Made by a program: the position numbers and the translations under genes | NCBI RefSeq assembly: GCF_006088715.1 | Contig: NZ_CP030771.1 | Span: 3,472,001-3,536,000, forward strand | Direction: 5' to 3' | Length of the DNA stretch: 64,000 nucleotides | Source: Streptomyces sp. YIM 121038 | Lineage (GTDB): Bacteria > Actinomycetota > Actinomycetes > Streptomycetales > Streptomycetaceae | The notes under the pieces: model-generated | What the model was told of the DNA's origin: nothing | What the model saw: the letters and a program-made list of their open reading frames with translations, nothing else | The model's database searches: none | Shown here: piece after piece, positions 30,387 to 39,860 of the stretch | How the letters are laid out: each line of letters starts with the position of its first letter | Position numbering within the stretch: the stretch's first letter is position 1

Positions 30387-31835
30387 CTAGAACGGGTTGA
30401 AGTCCTTGAACTCCTGCTCCGACTCGTCGCGCTCCGCGTCGCGGTCGCGGCGGCGCTGCGCGGCGGGGCGCGGCGCCTCGAAGCGGTGGTCCTCGCCGCG
30501 GCGGCCGAGCATCTCCGCGCCGGCGGACATCGACGGCTCCCAGTCGAAGACGACGGCGGCGTCCTCGGGGCCGATGGCGACGCCGTCGCCCGCGCGGGCA
30601 CCCGCCTTCATCAGCTGGTCCTCGACGCCGAGGCGGTTGAGCCGGTCGGCGAGGTAGCCGACGGCCTCGTCGTTGTTGAAGTCGGTCTGGCGGACCCAGC
30701 GCTCCGGCTTCTCACCGCGGACGCGGTACAGGGGCGCCCCCTCGTCGTCCTCGCGCGTCACGGTGAAGCCCGCGTCGTCGACGGCCTTGGGCCGGATGAC
30801 GATGCGCGTGGCCTCCTCCTGGGGCTTGGCGGCCCGCGCCCCCGCGACGAACTCGGCGAGCGCGAACGACAGCTCCTTGAGGCCCTTGTGGGCCACGGCG
30901 GAGACCTCGAAGACGCGGTAGCCGCGCGCCTCCAGGTCGGGCCGGACCATGTCGGCGAGGTCCTGGCCGTCGGGGATGTCGACCTTGTTGAGGACGACGA
31001 GCCGGGGCCGGTTCTCCAGGCCCGCGCCGTACTGCCGCAGCTCGGCCTCGATCACGTCGAGGTCCGAGACCGGGTCGCGGTCGGACTCCAGGGTCGCGGT
31101 GTCCAGGACGTGCACGAGCACGCTGCAGCGCTCGACGTGGCGCAGGAACTCCAGGCCGAGGCCCTTGCCCTGGCTGGCGCCCGGGATGAGGCCGGGCACG
31201 TCGGCGATGGTGTAGACGGTGGAGCCCGCGGTGACGACGCCGAGGTTCGGCACGAGCGTCGTGAAGGGGTAGTCGGCGATCTTCGGCTTGGCGGCGGACA
31301 GGACCGAGATCAGCGAGGACTTGCCCGCGCTCGGGTAGCCGACGAGCGCCACGTCCGCGACGGTCTTGAGCTCCAGGACCACGTCACCCGCGTCGCCGGG
31401 CACGCCGAGCAGCGCGAAGCCGGGGGCCTTGCGCCGGGCGGAGGCGAGCGCCGCGTTGCCGAGGCCGCCGCGGCCGCCCTGTGCGGCGACGTAGGAGGTG
31501 CCGTGGCCGACGAGGTCCGCGAGGACGTTGCCCTGCTTGTCCAGGACGACCGTGCCGTCCGGCACCGGCAGGACCAGGTCCTGGCCGTCCTTGCCGGAGC
31601 GGTTGCCGCCCTCGCCGGGCTTGCCGTTGGTGGCCTTGCGGTGCGGGCTGTGGTGGTAGTCGAGCAGGGTGGTGACCGACTGGTCGACGACCAGGATCAC
31701 ATCGCCGCCACGGCCGCCGTTGCCGCCGTCCGGGCCGCCGAGCGGCTTGAACTTCTCACGGTGGACGGAGGCACAGCCGTGGCCCCCGTTACCCGCGGCG
31801 ACGTGCAGCTCGACGCGGTCCACGAAGGTGGTCAT
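30387..31835 (-). CDS. obg: GTPase Obg/CgtA
   Basis: 482 residues. Ribosome-associated GTPase acting in 50S assembly and, in Streptomyces, linked to the onset of differentiation. The N-terminal Gly-rich Obg fold ([14 protein letters not shown]) is followed by the G domain with [10 protein letters not shown] (P-loop), the switch region, DVPGLI and NKVD, then an OCT domain and a charged C-terminal tail of about 50 residues. GGAGG precedes the ATG. It follows rplU-rpmA but a terminator separates them, so it probably has an independent promoter in 31836-31927, where an 8-bp hairpin (31861-31880) also lies in the leader. Confidence 0.96.
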   Translation of the reverse strand: MTTFVDRVELHVAAGNGGHGCASVHREKFKPLGGPDGGNGGRGGDVILVVDQSVTTLLDYHHSPHRKATNGKPGEGGNRSGKDGQDLVLPVPDGTVVLDKQGNVLADLVGHGTSYVAAQGGRGGLGNAALASARRKAPGFALLGVPGDAGDVVLELKTVADVALVGYPSAGKSSLISVLSAAKPKIADYPFTTLVPNLGVVTAGSTVYTIADVPGLIPGASQGKGLGLEFLRHVERCSVLVHVLDTATLESDRDPVSDLDVIEAELRQYGAGLENRPRLVVLNKVDIPDGQDLADMVRPDLEARGYRVFEVSAVAHKGLKELSFALAEFVAGARAAKPQEEATRIVIRPKAVDDAGFTVTREDDEGAPLYRVRGEKPERWVRQTDFNNDEAVGYLADRLNRLGVEDQLMKAGARAGDGVAIGPEDAAVVFDWEPSMSAGAEMLGRRGEDHRFEAPRPAAQRRRDRDAERDESEQEFKDFNPF

Positions 31836-31927
31836 GGTTCAGTGCCTCCTGGAAGGGTCCCCCCGGCCGCGGGGCCGGGGGAGTACGAAATGGTCTAGCT
31901 GTGCTGTGTCTATTCAAAACACGCGAA

Positions 31928-31966
31928 AGGCGGACCCGCTTCCCGACAGGGAAGTGAGGTCCGCCT
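31928..31966 (-). terminator. rplU-rpmA terminator
   Basis: Two-step stem: nine bp (31928-31936 with 31958-31966) and an inner five bp (31940-31944 with 31949-31953), followed on the minus strand by TTTCGCGTGTTTT. It lies just past rpmA and would separate it from obg. Confidence 0.85.
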
Positions 31967-31992
31967 CGCGAAAGTTCCGGTCAGAGTGCCGT

Positions 31993-32247
31993 TCAGGCGA
32001 CCGGGACGATGTTCACGACCTTGCGGCCGCGGTGGGTACCGAACTCCACCGCGCCGGCGTCCAGGGCGAACAGGGTGTCGTCCTTGCCGCGGCCGACGCC
32101 CGAGCCCGGGTGGAAGTGGGTGCCGCGCTGGCGGACCAGGATCTCACCGGCGTTGACGACCTGACCGCCGAAGCGCTTCACGCCGAGCCGCTGAGCATTG
32201 GAGTCGCGACCGTTCCGGGTGGACGATGCGCCCTTCTTGTGTGCCAT
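31993..32247 (-). CDS. rpmA: 50S ribosomal protein L27
   Basis: 84 residues beginning [20 protein letters not shown], the L27 N-terminus that reaches the peptidyl-transferase centre. No N-terminal prepeptide of the Firmicutes type. It lies 14 bases after the rplU stop, in the standard rplU-rpmA pair. Confidence 0.98.
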   Translation of the reverse strand: MAHKKGASSTRNGRDSNAQRLGVKRFGGQVVNAGEILVRQRGTHFHPGSGVGRGKDDTLFALDAGAVEFGTHRGRKVVNIVPVA

Positions 32248-32261
32248 CTTGTCTCAGTCCC

Positions 32262-32582
32262 TTACTTCGCAGCCGTGGGGATGCCGGTGACCTTGATCGC
32301 CGTGTACTGCTGACGGTGACCCTGGCGACGGCGGTAGCCGGTCTTGTTCTTGTAGCGCAGAATGTCGATCTTCTGGCCCTTGTGGTGGTCCACGACCTCG
32401 GCCGTGACCTTGATGCCGGCCAGGACCCACGGGTCGCTGGTCACGGACTCGCCGTCGACAACGAGCAGGGTCGAGAGCTCGACCGTGTCGCCAACCTTGG
32501 CGGTGGAAATCTTGTCAACCTCAACGATGTCGCCGACAGCAACCTTGTGCTGGCGACCACCGCTGCGCACGATGGCGTACAC
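32262..32582 (-). CDS. rplU: 50S ribosomal protein L21
   Basis: 106 residues from GTG 32582 ([14 protein letters not shown]), the family N-terminus. The conserved [19 protein letters not shown] C-terminal signature is present as [16 protein letters not shown]. The open frame extends to 32759 but that part is an untranslated leader. Co-transcribed with rpmA. Confidence 0.97.
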   Translation of the reverse strand: MYAIVRSGGRQHKVAVGDIVEVDKISTAKVGDTVELSTLLVVDGESVTSDPWVLAGIKVTAEVVDHHKGQKIDILRYKNKTGYRRRQGHRQQYTAIKVTGIPTAAK

Positions 32583-32788
32583 GCGGATCTCTCTCTCGCT
32601 CGGAACGGAATCCCCGCAGTCCAGCCGTCCGGCGCGACAGCGCGGTCGGCCTCTCCCGAAGATCCGTAGGAATTCCGGGAGGGAAGAAGGTTTACGAGGA
32701 TGGGCGCACGTATGGACACGCCGACGGTCAAGATTACGGGGCCCACCCGTACGGGTCAAACCGGGCTCCGCCCCCTGTGACCCGCGTC
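32583..32788 (-). promoter_or_regulatory. rplU promoter and long leader
   Basis: 206 bases between rplU and the stop of the PLD-like gene. TTGACC (minus strand, about 32734-32729) may be a -35 element, leaving a leader of well over 100 bases. A leader-borne autoregulatory structure is plausible for a ribosomal protein operon, but I cannot define one by eye. Confidence 0.35.
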
Positions 32789-34153
32789 CTAGTGCGTGGG
32801 CTTCTCACCGTCCGGCGGCAGCGGCTTCACTCCGCGGCACAGGTCCGTCTTGTCCTTGGTGCCGGGCCACGCCACCTTCTTCACGCGGTTGAAGTGCTTG
32901 AGGTACGTGTTGTGCACGGCGTCGTCGTCGACCTTGACGATCAGCTCGTCGTTCTCGCGCAGCGCGGGCGCGGTGTAGTTCTGCGAGCCGGTGAAGGACA
33001 CCTTCTTGACCTTGCCGTCGTACTTGCCGTCGATCAGCACGTACTTGCTGTGGATGATGTACGGCGTGACGAGCTTCTGGCCGGGCCTGAGCGGGTCCCG
33101 GTCGTCGTTGAAGCAGCGCAGTGCCGGGCCGCCGGGCTTGTGCAGCCCCTCCCAGGTGCCGGGCCTGCCGTTCTGGCTCTTGGCGCTGTCCGTCTCGGCG
33201 TACACGAGGTCGACGGAGCAGCCGGCCTTCTGCAGGGCGACCAGCTTGTCGGCGATCTGCTTGCGCGTGATCTTGAAGATGGAGGCGCGGACCTTGGTGC
33301 TGCGCTTGACGCCGCGTGCGTCCTTGTAGGTGCACGAGACGTTGTTCAGGACCGAGTACATGGTGTCGGTCTCGTTGACCGTGCCGACGCGCGGGAAGAA
33401 GTACGCCTTGTAGCGGCCGCTGCTGGCCGTGCGGTAGTCCCAGGCCTCCCAGTTCCTGCCGACCATGTCGGTGAAGTACTCGGAGAACGCGTCGTACATG
33501 GCCGGGTTGTCCGGCAGCAGCAGCGCGTCGTTGAAGAACTTGGTGTGCGCCGACGGGGTCGAGTTCGACGTGGTCTGGACGACGACGTCCCGGGCCCCCT
33601 TGACCTCGGAGAACAGCCAGAACTTGTTGTGCATGATCGATTTGCCGTACTTCGGGTCGCCGAGACACGACTTGTTCGGCGGGCACAGCGTCACGAAGGA
33701 GGACTTGGTCCGGTTGGCGCCGAGCTCGTTGACGAGCGTGGCGTACGCGGTGTTGTCCGGACGGTCCGTCTTGCTGGTCGAGTCGAGCAGGATCTGTACG
33801 TTGACCCCGCGCTTGTGGGCGCCGACGAGCGCCTCGACTATGGGCGCCTCCCAGACGTGGTAGACGGCGACCTTGATGGTCGAGCCCTCCACGGCCGCGT
33901 CGGTCAGCTCGATGAGCCGGGTCTGGATCGCGTGCTGCTGGTCGACGGTGCCCAGCGGGTCGTTGAAGACGGGGCCCTCGGGCCAGGCGGGCGTCCCGGC
34001 GGGCGCGGCAGTGGCGGTGGCCGCGCCCGGCAGCGTGGCGGCCGACAGGACCGTGGCGAGCGCGGCGGCCTGGCGCCCTCCCCTGGCGGGCCGTACCGCC
34101 CGGTGGCGCCCCGTGCCCCTCAGGCGTATCCCGTGTGGACGTGCTCCCGCCAT
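32789..34153 (-). CDS. secreted phospholipase D-like protein
   Basis: 454 residues. A basic N-terminus and Ala-rich hydrophobic core (to about residue 48, ending in ATAAPA) form a signal peptide. Two PLD half-sites follow: IMHNKFWLF near residue 170 and [10 protein letters not shown] near residue 370. The second is a full HxKx4D motif, whereas the first has Ser where Asp is expected. Other conserved parts include [20 protein letters not shown] 34153 is preferred over 34159 because AGGGGAGG is 7 bases before it. Substrate unknown: lipid, nucleic acid, or none. Confidence 0.85.
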   Translation of the reverse strand: MAGARPHGIRLRGTGRHRAVRPARGGRQAAALATVLSAATLPGAATATAAPAGTPAWPEGPVFNDPLGTVDQQHAIQTRLIELTDAAVEGSTIKVAVYHVWEAPIVEALVGAHKRGVNVQILLDSTSKTDRPDNTAYATLVNELGANRTKSSFVTLCPPNKSCLGDPKYGKSIMHNKFWLFSEVKGARDVVVQTTSNSTPSAHTKFFNDALLLPDNPAMYDAFSEYFTDMVGRNWEAWDYRTASSGRYKAYFFPRVGTVNETDTMYSVLNNVSCTYKDARGVKRSTKVRASIFKITRKQIADKLVALQKAGCSVDLVYAETDSAKSQNGRPGTWEGLHKPGGPALRCFNDDRDPLRPGQKLVTPYIIHSKYVLIDGKYDGKVKKVSFTGSQNYTAPALRENDELIVKVDDDAVHNTYLKHFNRVKKVAWPGTKDKTDLCRGVKPLPPDGEKPTH

Positions 34154-34273
34154 GTCCATCCCTCCCCTTGCTCAACGGACCCGGTGAGTCTTACAGGTAT
34201 CCCGCCCCGGCACCAAGTACGGGCCGGAACCGGACATCCCCAACGGATAGGTGATGGTGGAGCGCGGGAACGC

Positions 34274-34313
34274 CGGAGCCCCCGCCCGGCGCGTACGCCG
34301 GACGGGGGCTCCG
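34274..34313. terminator. rne terminator hairpin
   Basis: Seventeen-bp stem with one mismatch (34274-34291 with 34296-34313) and a CGTA loop, downstream of the rne stop and upstream of the PLD gene start. Confidence 0.8.
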
Positions 34314-34349
34314 ATCCGCTGACCTCCGCGGTCGCCGGACCCTCTCGGG

Positions 34350-37300
34350 TCAGCTCGCGTCGGCCGCGACAGCGGACGACGACTGCTCGGCCGCCGCGGC
34401 CTTCTTGGCGGTGGTCTTCTTCGCCGCCTTCTTGGCCGTCGTCTTCTTCGCGGTCGTCTTCTTGGCCGCGGTCTTCTTGGCCGCCGCCGTCTTGGCCACC
34501 GTCTTCTTGGCCGCCGTCTTCTTCGTGGCGGCCTTCTTGGCAGTGGCCTTCTTGACCGTCTTGCGGGCCGTCTTCTTGGCGGCCTTGGCCTCGGCCTCGG
34601 GGGCCTCCTCCGCAGACGCCTCGGCGGCGGTCGCGGACGGGGCCTCGGCGGCCTGCTCCGGCTCGGCGGCCTCGGCGACGGGGGCGGCCTGCTCGGCCTT
34701 GTCCGTCCGCTCCGCCGTGTCGGCCTGCTCCGCGGGCTTGTCCGCCGCGGGCAGGACCACCACGGCCGCGTCCTCCGACGCGGTCGGCGCGGTCGCCTTG
34801 CGGACGGCGCGGCGGCGCGGCCGGGCCGGGGCCTCGGCGACGGGCTCCGCGACGGCCGGTGCGACCGGCTCCGCGACGGGCTCGGCGGCAGCGGCCACCG
34901 GCTCCGGCTCGGCCGGGGCCGTCGGCTCCTGCTTGGCGGCCTCCGTGACGATCACCTCGGCGTCGCCCGCGGCCTTGGGCGAACCGGCCGGAGCCGACGC
35001 CTTACGGGTCGCGCGGCGGCGCGTACGCCCCTTGGGAGCGGCGTCGTCCTCGACGGCGGGCGCCGGGGCCTCGGCCACCGGGGCGGCCTCGACGGGCTCC
35101 GCCGTGTCGGCCTCGACCGTCACGGCCTCGACCGTCACGGGCTCGCTCCGCACGGGCTCGGCCTGCGCGGCCTCGGCCTTCGCGGACCGCGCCTTCGCCG
35201 TGCCGGACTTGGCCTTCTTGGCCTTCCTGCCGGACTCCGGCCGCTCGGCCTCGGGCGACTGCTCGGGCTGCTCCGCCGCGGCGGGAGCCTCGGCGGCCTG
35301 CTCCGCCTTGGGCGCGCCCGCCGGAGCCGACGCGCGGCGCGTGGCCCGGCGCCGCGAACGGCCCCGGGACGCCGCGGCCGCCTCGGCCTCCGCGGCGCTG
35401 CTGTACAGCTCCTCGTCCGCCGCGAAGTCCGGCTCGGGCAGGGCCACCGGCGCGGCGGTCTCCGCCTCGACCTCGGCGGCCGTCTCCGTCGCGGTGTCCT
35501 CGGCCTCGACGGCGGCGGGGGCCTCGTGCGTGTGCTCGGCACCGCCGCGGCCGCGCTTCTTGCGCTTGCCGCCGCCACCGGCCGACGTCGCCTGGTCCAT
35601 GTGCACGATCACACCGCGGCCGTTGCAGTGGACGCAGGTCTCGGAGAAGGACTCCAGCAGGCCCTGGCCCACGCGCTTGCGGGTCATCTGGACGAGGCCC
35701 AGCGAGGTCACCTCGGCGACCTGGTGCTTCGTACGGTCCCGGCCCAGGCACTCCAGCATCCGCCTCAGGACGAGGTCGCGGTTGGACTCCAGGACCATGT
35801 CGATGAAGTCGACGACGACGATGCCGCCCAGGTCGCGCAGGCGCAGCTGGCGCACGATCTCCTCGGCCGCCTCCAGGTTGTTCCTGGTGACGGTCTCTTC
35901 GAGGTTGCCGCCCTGACCGGTGAACTTGCCGGTGTTGACGTCGATCACGACCATGGCTTCGGTCTTGTCGATCACCAGCGAACCGCCGCTCGGCAGCCAG
36001 ACCTTGCGGTCGAGCGCCTTCGCGAGCTGCTCGTCGATCCGGTACGTCGCGAAGACGTCGACCTCGGAGGTCCAGCGCTGGAGCCGGTCCGCCAGGTCGG
36101 GCGCGACGTGCGAGACGTAGCCGTGGATGGTCTGCCAGGCGTCGTCACCGCTGATGATGACCTTGGAGAAGTCCTCGTTGAAGATGTCGCGGACCACGCG
36201 GACGGTCATGTCCGGCTCGCCGTACAGCAGGCTCGGCGAGCTGGTCGTGGTCATCTTCGACTTCTTGAGGATGTCCTCCCACTGCGCCTGGAGCCGCTCG
36301 ACGTCGCGGCGCAGCTCGTCCTCGCTCGCGCCCTCGGCGGCGGTGCGCACGATCACGCCCGCGTCCTCGGGGACGATCTTCTTGAGGATGGTCTTCAGAC
36401 GCGCCCGCTCGGTGTCGGGCAGCTTGCGGCTGATGCCGGTCATCGAGCCCTCGGGCACATAGACCAGGTAGCGGCCGGGCAGCGAGACCTGGCTGGTCAG
36501 GCGGGCGCCCTTGTGGCCGATCGGGTCCTTGGTGACCTGCACGAGCACGGACTGGCCGGACTTCAGGGCGGACTCGATGCGGCGCGGCCCGTTGGCCATG
36601 CCGAGCGCCTCGAAGTTGACCTCACCGGCGTACAGGACGGCGTTGCGGCCCTTGCCGATGTCGATGAAGGCGGCCTCCATCGACGGCAGGACGTTCTGCA
36701 CCTTGCCCAGGTAGACGTTGCCGACGTAACTCGTCGACTGCTCCTTGTTGACGTAGTGCTCGACGAGCACGTTGTCCTCGAGGACGCCGATCTGGGTGCG
36801 GTCGCCGTTCTGGCGGACGATCATCTCGCGGTTGACCGCCTCGCGGCGGGCCAGGAACTCGGCCTCGGTGATGATCGGCACCCGGCGGCGGCCCTGCTCG
36901 CGGCCCTCGCGGCGGCGCTGCTTCTTCGCCTCCAGACGGGTCGAGCCCTTGATGGACTGCACCTCGTCGCTCGGGGTGCCGTCGTCCGCGGACTTCTTGC
37001 GCGGCTCGCGGACCTTCACGACCGTGCGCTCGGGGTCGCCCTCGCCCGGCTCGCTCTCGGCGGCGTCACCGGCGCGGCGACGGCGGCGGCGACGGCGACG
37101 GCTGCTGCTGGAGCCCGCCGGTCCCTCGGCGGCCTCGTCGGCCTCCTCGGCGTCCTCCGCGGCCTGCTCGGCGGTGTCCTCGGCGTCCTGCTCCGCCTGC
37201 TCGGCGGCGATGTCCTCGTCCGAGCCGTCGATGCCGTCGGCGTCGGCGGACTCACCGCGACGGCGGCGACGGCCACCACGACGGCGACGGCGGCCCTGGC

Positions 37301-38750
37301 GCTCGCCGGCCTCCTCGCCCTCGGCGGCGTCACCGGTCTCGGCCTCGGCGTCGGCGTCCTGCGGCTCCTCGGCCTCGGCGGGCTCCACGGCCTCGACGGG
37401 CTGCGGGGCCTCGGCGGGCTGCTCGTCGGCGGCGCGGCGGCGACGGCGACGGCGCGGGCCCGTCTCCTCCTCGGCGGCGGGCGCGGCGGGGGCCACGGGG
37501 GCGGGCGCGGGCGCGGTCTCCGCCTCGGCCGCCTCGGCGGCGGCAGCGGCGGCGGCCCGCTCCGGGGTCTGGAACATCGGTTCGGTGAACACCGGCGCCT
37601 GGAACATGGCGACGGCGGGGCGCGCGGGGCGCCGTCCGCCCTCGTCCTCGCCCCGGGTACGCGACTCGGCGGGCGGCGCGGTGAACCCGGCGGCGGCCTT
37701 GCGGGTGGCGCGGCGACGGCTCCGGGCGCGCGGCGCGGCGTCGGCCTCGTCGGCGGCCTGCGGCGCCTGCGGGGCCTCTGCGGTCTTCGGGGCCTGCGCG
37801 GCCTCCGCCTCGGCGGCGGGCGCGGCGGCGGCGCGCGTGGCACGGCGACGGGCGCGGCGGGGCGCCTCGGACTCGGCGGCGGCGGGGGCCTCGGCGGCCT
37901 CGGCGGCGGGGGTCTCCGGCACGTCGGGGGTCTCCTCGGCCTGCGGCTCGGCGGGCTCGGCGGCGGGGGCGGAGACGGCGCGCGTGGCACGGCGGCGCGA
38001 ACGGCGCGGCGCGGCGTCGGCCTCCTCCGCGGCCTGCGGGGCCTGCGGCGCCTCGGCGGCGGGCTCCTCCGCGGCAGCGGGCTGCTCGGTCTGCGCGGCC
38101 TCGGCCTGCGGCTCGGCGGTGGGCGCGGTCACGCCACGGGTGGCACGGCGGCGCGAACGCCGCGGCGCGGCCTCGGCCTCGACGGCGACCGGCTCGGCGG
38201 CGGTCTCAGCGGCCACCGGCTCGGCGGCAGCGGGGGCCTCTGCGGCCTCCTGCGGGGCCTCCTCGGCGGCCTTGGGCGCACCGGCCGGAGCGGACGCCTT
38301 ACGCGTCGCACGCCGACGCGTACGCGCCGCAGGAGCCGCCTCAACGGTCTCAGCGGCCTCGGCGACCGACGGCTCGGCGGCCTCGGCCTCCTGCGGGGCC
38401 TCCTCGGCGGCCTTGGGCGCACCGGCCGGGGCAGACGCCTTACGCGTCGCACGCCGACGCGTACGCGCCGCAGGAGCCGCCTCAACGGTCTCAGCGGCCT
38501 CGGCGACCGACGGCTCGGCGGCCTCGGCCTGCTCGGCGGCGAGGGCCTCGGCGGCCGTCCCGTCCGTCTCCTCGGCGTCCGGGTCCACGGTGGCGGGGGC
38601 GGCCGGTATGGCCGGCGCGGCGTCCGTGGCGGTGCCGGCGGGCGGTCCCGCGGGGCGCGACGCGGCGCGGCGCCGACGGCGCGGCGGCAGCGTGTCGCTG
38701 GGGGTGCTGCTGTTCTGCGAGCCCTCAGTGGGGTCGTTCGGCTCAAGCAT
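34350..38750 (-). CDS. rne: ribonuclease E/G, with long repeat-rich N- and C-terminal arms
   Basis: 1466 residues, longer than the roughly 1,340 I recall for the S. coelicolor enzyme. The catalytic core lies mid-protein: an S1 domain (GNVYLGKVQNVLPSMEAAF), the metal-binding Asp residues in VIDVNTG and VVVDFIDM, and the zinc-link CVHCNGRG. Both arms are Ala/Glu-rich and dotted with RRRATR-type basic blocks (about six N-terminal, three C-terminal). The last 70 residues are Lys/Ala repeats resembling histone H1 tails. Such arms probably bind RNA and degradosome partners. A 141-bp tandem duplication lies in the N-terminal arm. Confidence 0.93.
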   Translation of the reverse strand: MLEPNDPTEGSQNSSTPSDTLPPRRRRRAASRPAGPPAGTATDAAPAIPAAPATVDPDAEETDGTAAEALAAEQAEAAEPSVAEAAETVEAAPAARTRRRATRKASAPAGAPKAAEEAPQEAEAAEPSVAEAAETVEAAPAARTRRRATRKASAPAGAPKAAEEAPQEAAEAPAAAEPVAAETAAEPVAVEAEAAPRRSRRRATRGVTAPTAEPQAEAAQTEQPAAAEEPAAEAPQAPQAAEEADAAPRRSRRRATRAVSAPAAEPAEPQAEETPDVPETPAAEAAEAPAAAESEAPRRARRRATRAAAAPAAEAEAAQAPKTAEAPQAPQAADEADAAPRARSRRRATRKAAAGFTAPPAESRTRGEDEGGRRPARPAVAMFQAPVFTEPMFQTPERAAAAAAAEAAEAETAPAPAPVAPAAPAAEEETGPRRRRRRRAADEQPAEAPQPVEAVEPAEAEEPQDADAEAETGDAAEGEEAGERQGRRRRRGGRRRRRGESADADGIDGSDEDIAAEQAEQDAEDTAEQAAEDAEEADEAAEGPAGSSSSRRRRRRRRRAGDAAESEPGEGDPERTVVKVREPRKKSADDGTPSDEVQSIKGSTRLEAKKQRRREGREQGRRRVPIITEAEFLARREAVNREMIVRQNGDRTQIGVLEDNVLVEHYVNKEQSTSYVGNVYLGKVQNVLPSMEAAFIDIGKGRNAVLYAGEVNFEALGMANGPRRIESALKSGQSVLVQVTKDPIGHKGARLTSQVSLPGRYLVYVPEGSMTGISRKLPDTERARLKTILKKIVPEDAGVIVRTAAEGASEDELRRDVERLQAQWEDILKKSKMTTTSSPSLLYGEPDMTVRVVRDIFNEDFSKVIISGDDAWQTIHGYVSHVAPDLADRLQRWTSEVDVFATYRIDEQLAKALDRKVWLPSGGSLVIDKTEAMVVIDVNTGKFTGQGGNLEETVTRNNLEAAEEIVRQLRLRDLGGIVVVDFIDMVLESNRDLVLRRMLECLGRDRTKHQVAEVTSLGLVQMTRKRVGQGLLESFSETCVHCNGRGVIVHMDQATSAGGGGKRKKRGRGGAEHTHEAPAAVEAEDTATETAAEVEAETAAPVALPEPDFAADEELYSSAAEAEAAAASRGRSRRRATRRASAPAGAPKAEQAAEAPAAAEQPEQSPEAERPESGRKAKKAKSGTAKARSAKAEAAQAEPVRSEPVTVEAVTVEADTAEPVEAAPVAEAPAPAVEDDAAPKGRTRRRATRKASAPAGSPKAAGDAEVIVTEAAKQEPTAPAEPEPVAAAAEPVAEPVAPAVAEPVAEAPARPRRRAVRKATAPTASEDAAVVVLPAADKPAEQADTAERTDKAEQAAPVAEAAEPEQAAEAPSATAAEASAEEAPEAEAKAAKKTARKTVKKATAKKAATKKTAAKKTVAKTAAAKKTAAKKTTAKKTTAKKAAKKTTAKKAAAAEQSSSAVAADAS
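38243..38524 (-). repeat. 141-bp near-perfect tandem duplication inside rne
   Basis: Units at 38243-38383 and 38384-38524 differ at two bases that I can see, and code for two 47-residue copies of an Ala/Glu block with TRRRATRKASAPAGAP at the centre. Near-identity at the DNA level, not just the protein level, points to a recent duplication. Confidence 0.85.
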
Positions 38751-38998
38751 GCGGGCGGTTCTCCCGTCACGCTCCCGGGCGCCGCGCCGTAAGCCGGACG
38801 TACCCGCGGCCCTCGCGTGTCGCGCGGGGCCGCCATCCGAGGGCGTGGGCGCCGCACGGGAGCTGTCTATGTCTTGTCTCGCCGGTTCCGTACGCTCCTG
38901 GCGGACGGCCTGGCGAAAGTCTTCTGGTCAGTGCGCCGCCCGGCCCAGGTGGCTCCCGAGTACCAAGGGCGGCGCTGCGGTGTGCTCGGCGAGCGCCC

Positions 38999-39856
38999 CT
39001 ACGCGGGACCTTCCGGCACCGGCGCCTTCGCGGCGGCAGCTTCGGCGGCCCCCGCATCGGAGTGCCGATCGGCCGGGGCGGCCGTGACTGCCTCGCGGTC
39101 GGGCGCGAGCGGGTCGGTCACCGTGCCGGTCTCTTCATCGAAAAGCCCCTGCGCCAGCCTGGTCACCGCTGCGGGGACCGGCGGCGCCAGGTCGGCCACA
39201 GCTCGGAGACCGGACAGGACGTCGTCGGGTCGGACGGCAGGTGTCACGTGCCGTACAACCAGCCGCAGTATCGCACAGGGCTTGTCGGTCGGCCTATCAG
39301 CGACGGAGGCGAGCGCCTCCGGGGTGAGGGCGCCCAGGCTCACGACGGCGGCGCGGGCGTCGAACGTGCGCATCCCGTTCTTCGTACGCCGCTGGACCTC
39401 GACGGTCTCGGCGGCGCGGAAGGCGGCGGCGGCCCGCTCGGCGTCGGCGGTCTCCACGCCGTCGAGGCGCAGCTCCCAGACGGAGGCGGTGAGGCGGTCG
39501 GCGAGCCCGGAGGTACGGGCCTCCACGGCGTCCGTGATGTCGAGCCCGGCGGGCAGCGACTCGTTGAGCAGCTCCCGCAGCTCCTGCGGGTCGCGGGGCT
39601 CGGTGAGCGCGATCTCCAGGTACTCGGCCTCGCTGCCCGTGCCGGTGGGTGCGGCATTGGCGTACGACACCTTCGGGTGCGGGGTGAAGCCCGCCGAGTA
39701 CGCCATGGGCACCTCGGCGCGGCGCAGCGCCCGCTCGAAGGCGCGCTGGAAGTCACGGTGGCTGGTGAACCGGAGGCGGCCGCGCTTGGTGTAACGCAGA
39801 CGGATGCGCTGCGCCACGGGCGCGGGCGGCGGGCCTTCGGGCTGTCGCTTGCCCAG
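38999..39856 (-). CDS. TIGR03936-family protein, partner of the radical SAM protein
   Basis: About 285 residues. The conserved N-terminus is QRIRLRYTKRGRLRFTSHRD, followed by RALRRAEVPMAYSAGFTPHP. The family is found fused to, or beside, the TIGR03960 radical SAM protein and has no assigned reaction. The start is uncertain: CTG at 39856 has GAAGGA eight bases before it, formed by the last codons of the upstream gene, and aligns with the usual N-terminus. GTG at 39889 (overlapping upstream gene) and GTG at 39817 are the canonical alternatives but have poor ribosome sites. An Ala-rich tail follows the domain. Confidence 0.85.
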   Translation of the reverse strand: MGKRQPEGPPPAPVAQRIRLRYTKRGRLRFTSHRDFQRAFERALRRAEVPMAYSAGFTPHPKVSYANAAPTGTGSEAEYLEIALTEPRDPQELRELLNESLPAGLDITDAVEARTSGLADRLTASVWELRLDGVETADAERAAAAFRAAETVEVQRRTKNGMRTFDARAAVVSLGALTPEALASVADRPTDKPCAILRLVVRHVTPAVRPDDVLSGLRAVADLAPPVPAAVTRLAQGLFDEETGTVTDPLAPDREAVTAAPADRHSDAGAAEAAAAKAPVPEGPA

Positions 39857-39860
39857 TGGT

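Noticed and set aside
38243..38720. CRISPR-like array in the repeats of rne
   Set aside because: Repeats are in frame, protein-coding, and adjacent without unique spacers. No cas genes are in the window.
35526..38792. 1088-residue plus-strand open frame
   Set aside because: Antisense to rne. Its Gly/Leu/Arg repeats only mirror the Ala/Glu/Arg repeats of RNase E.
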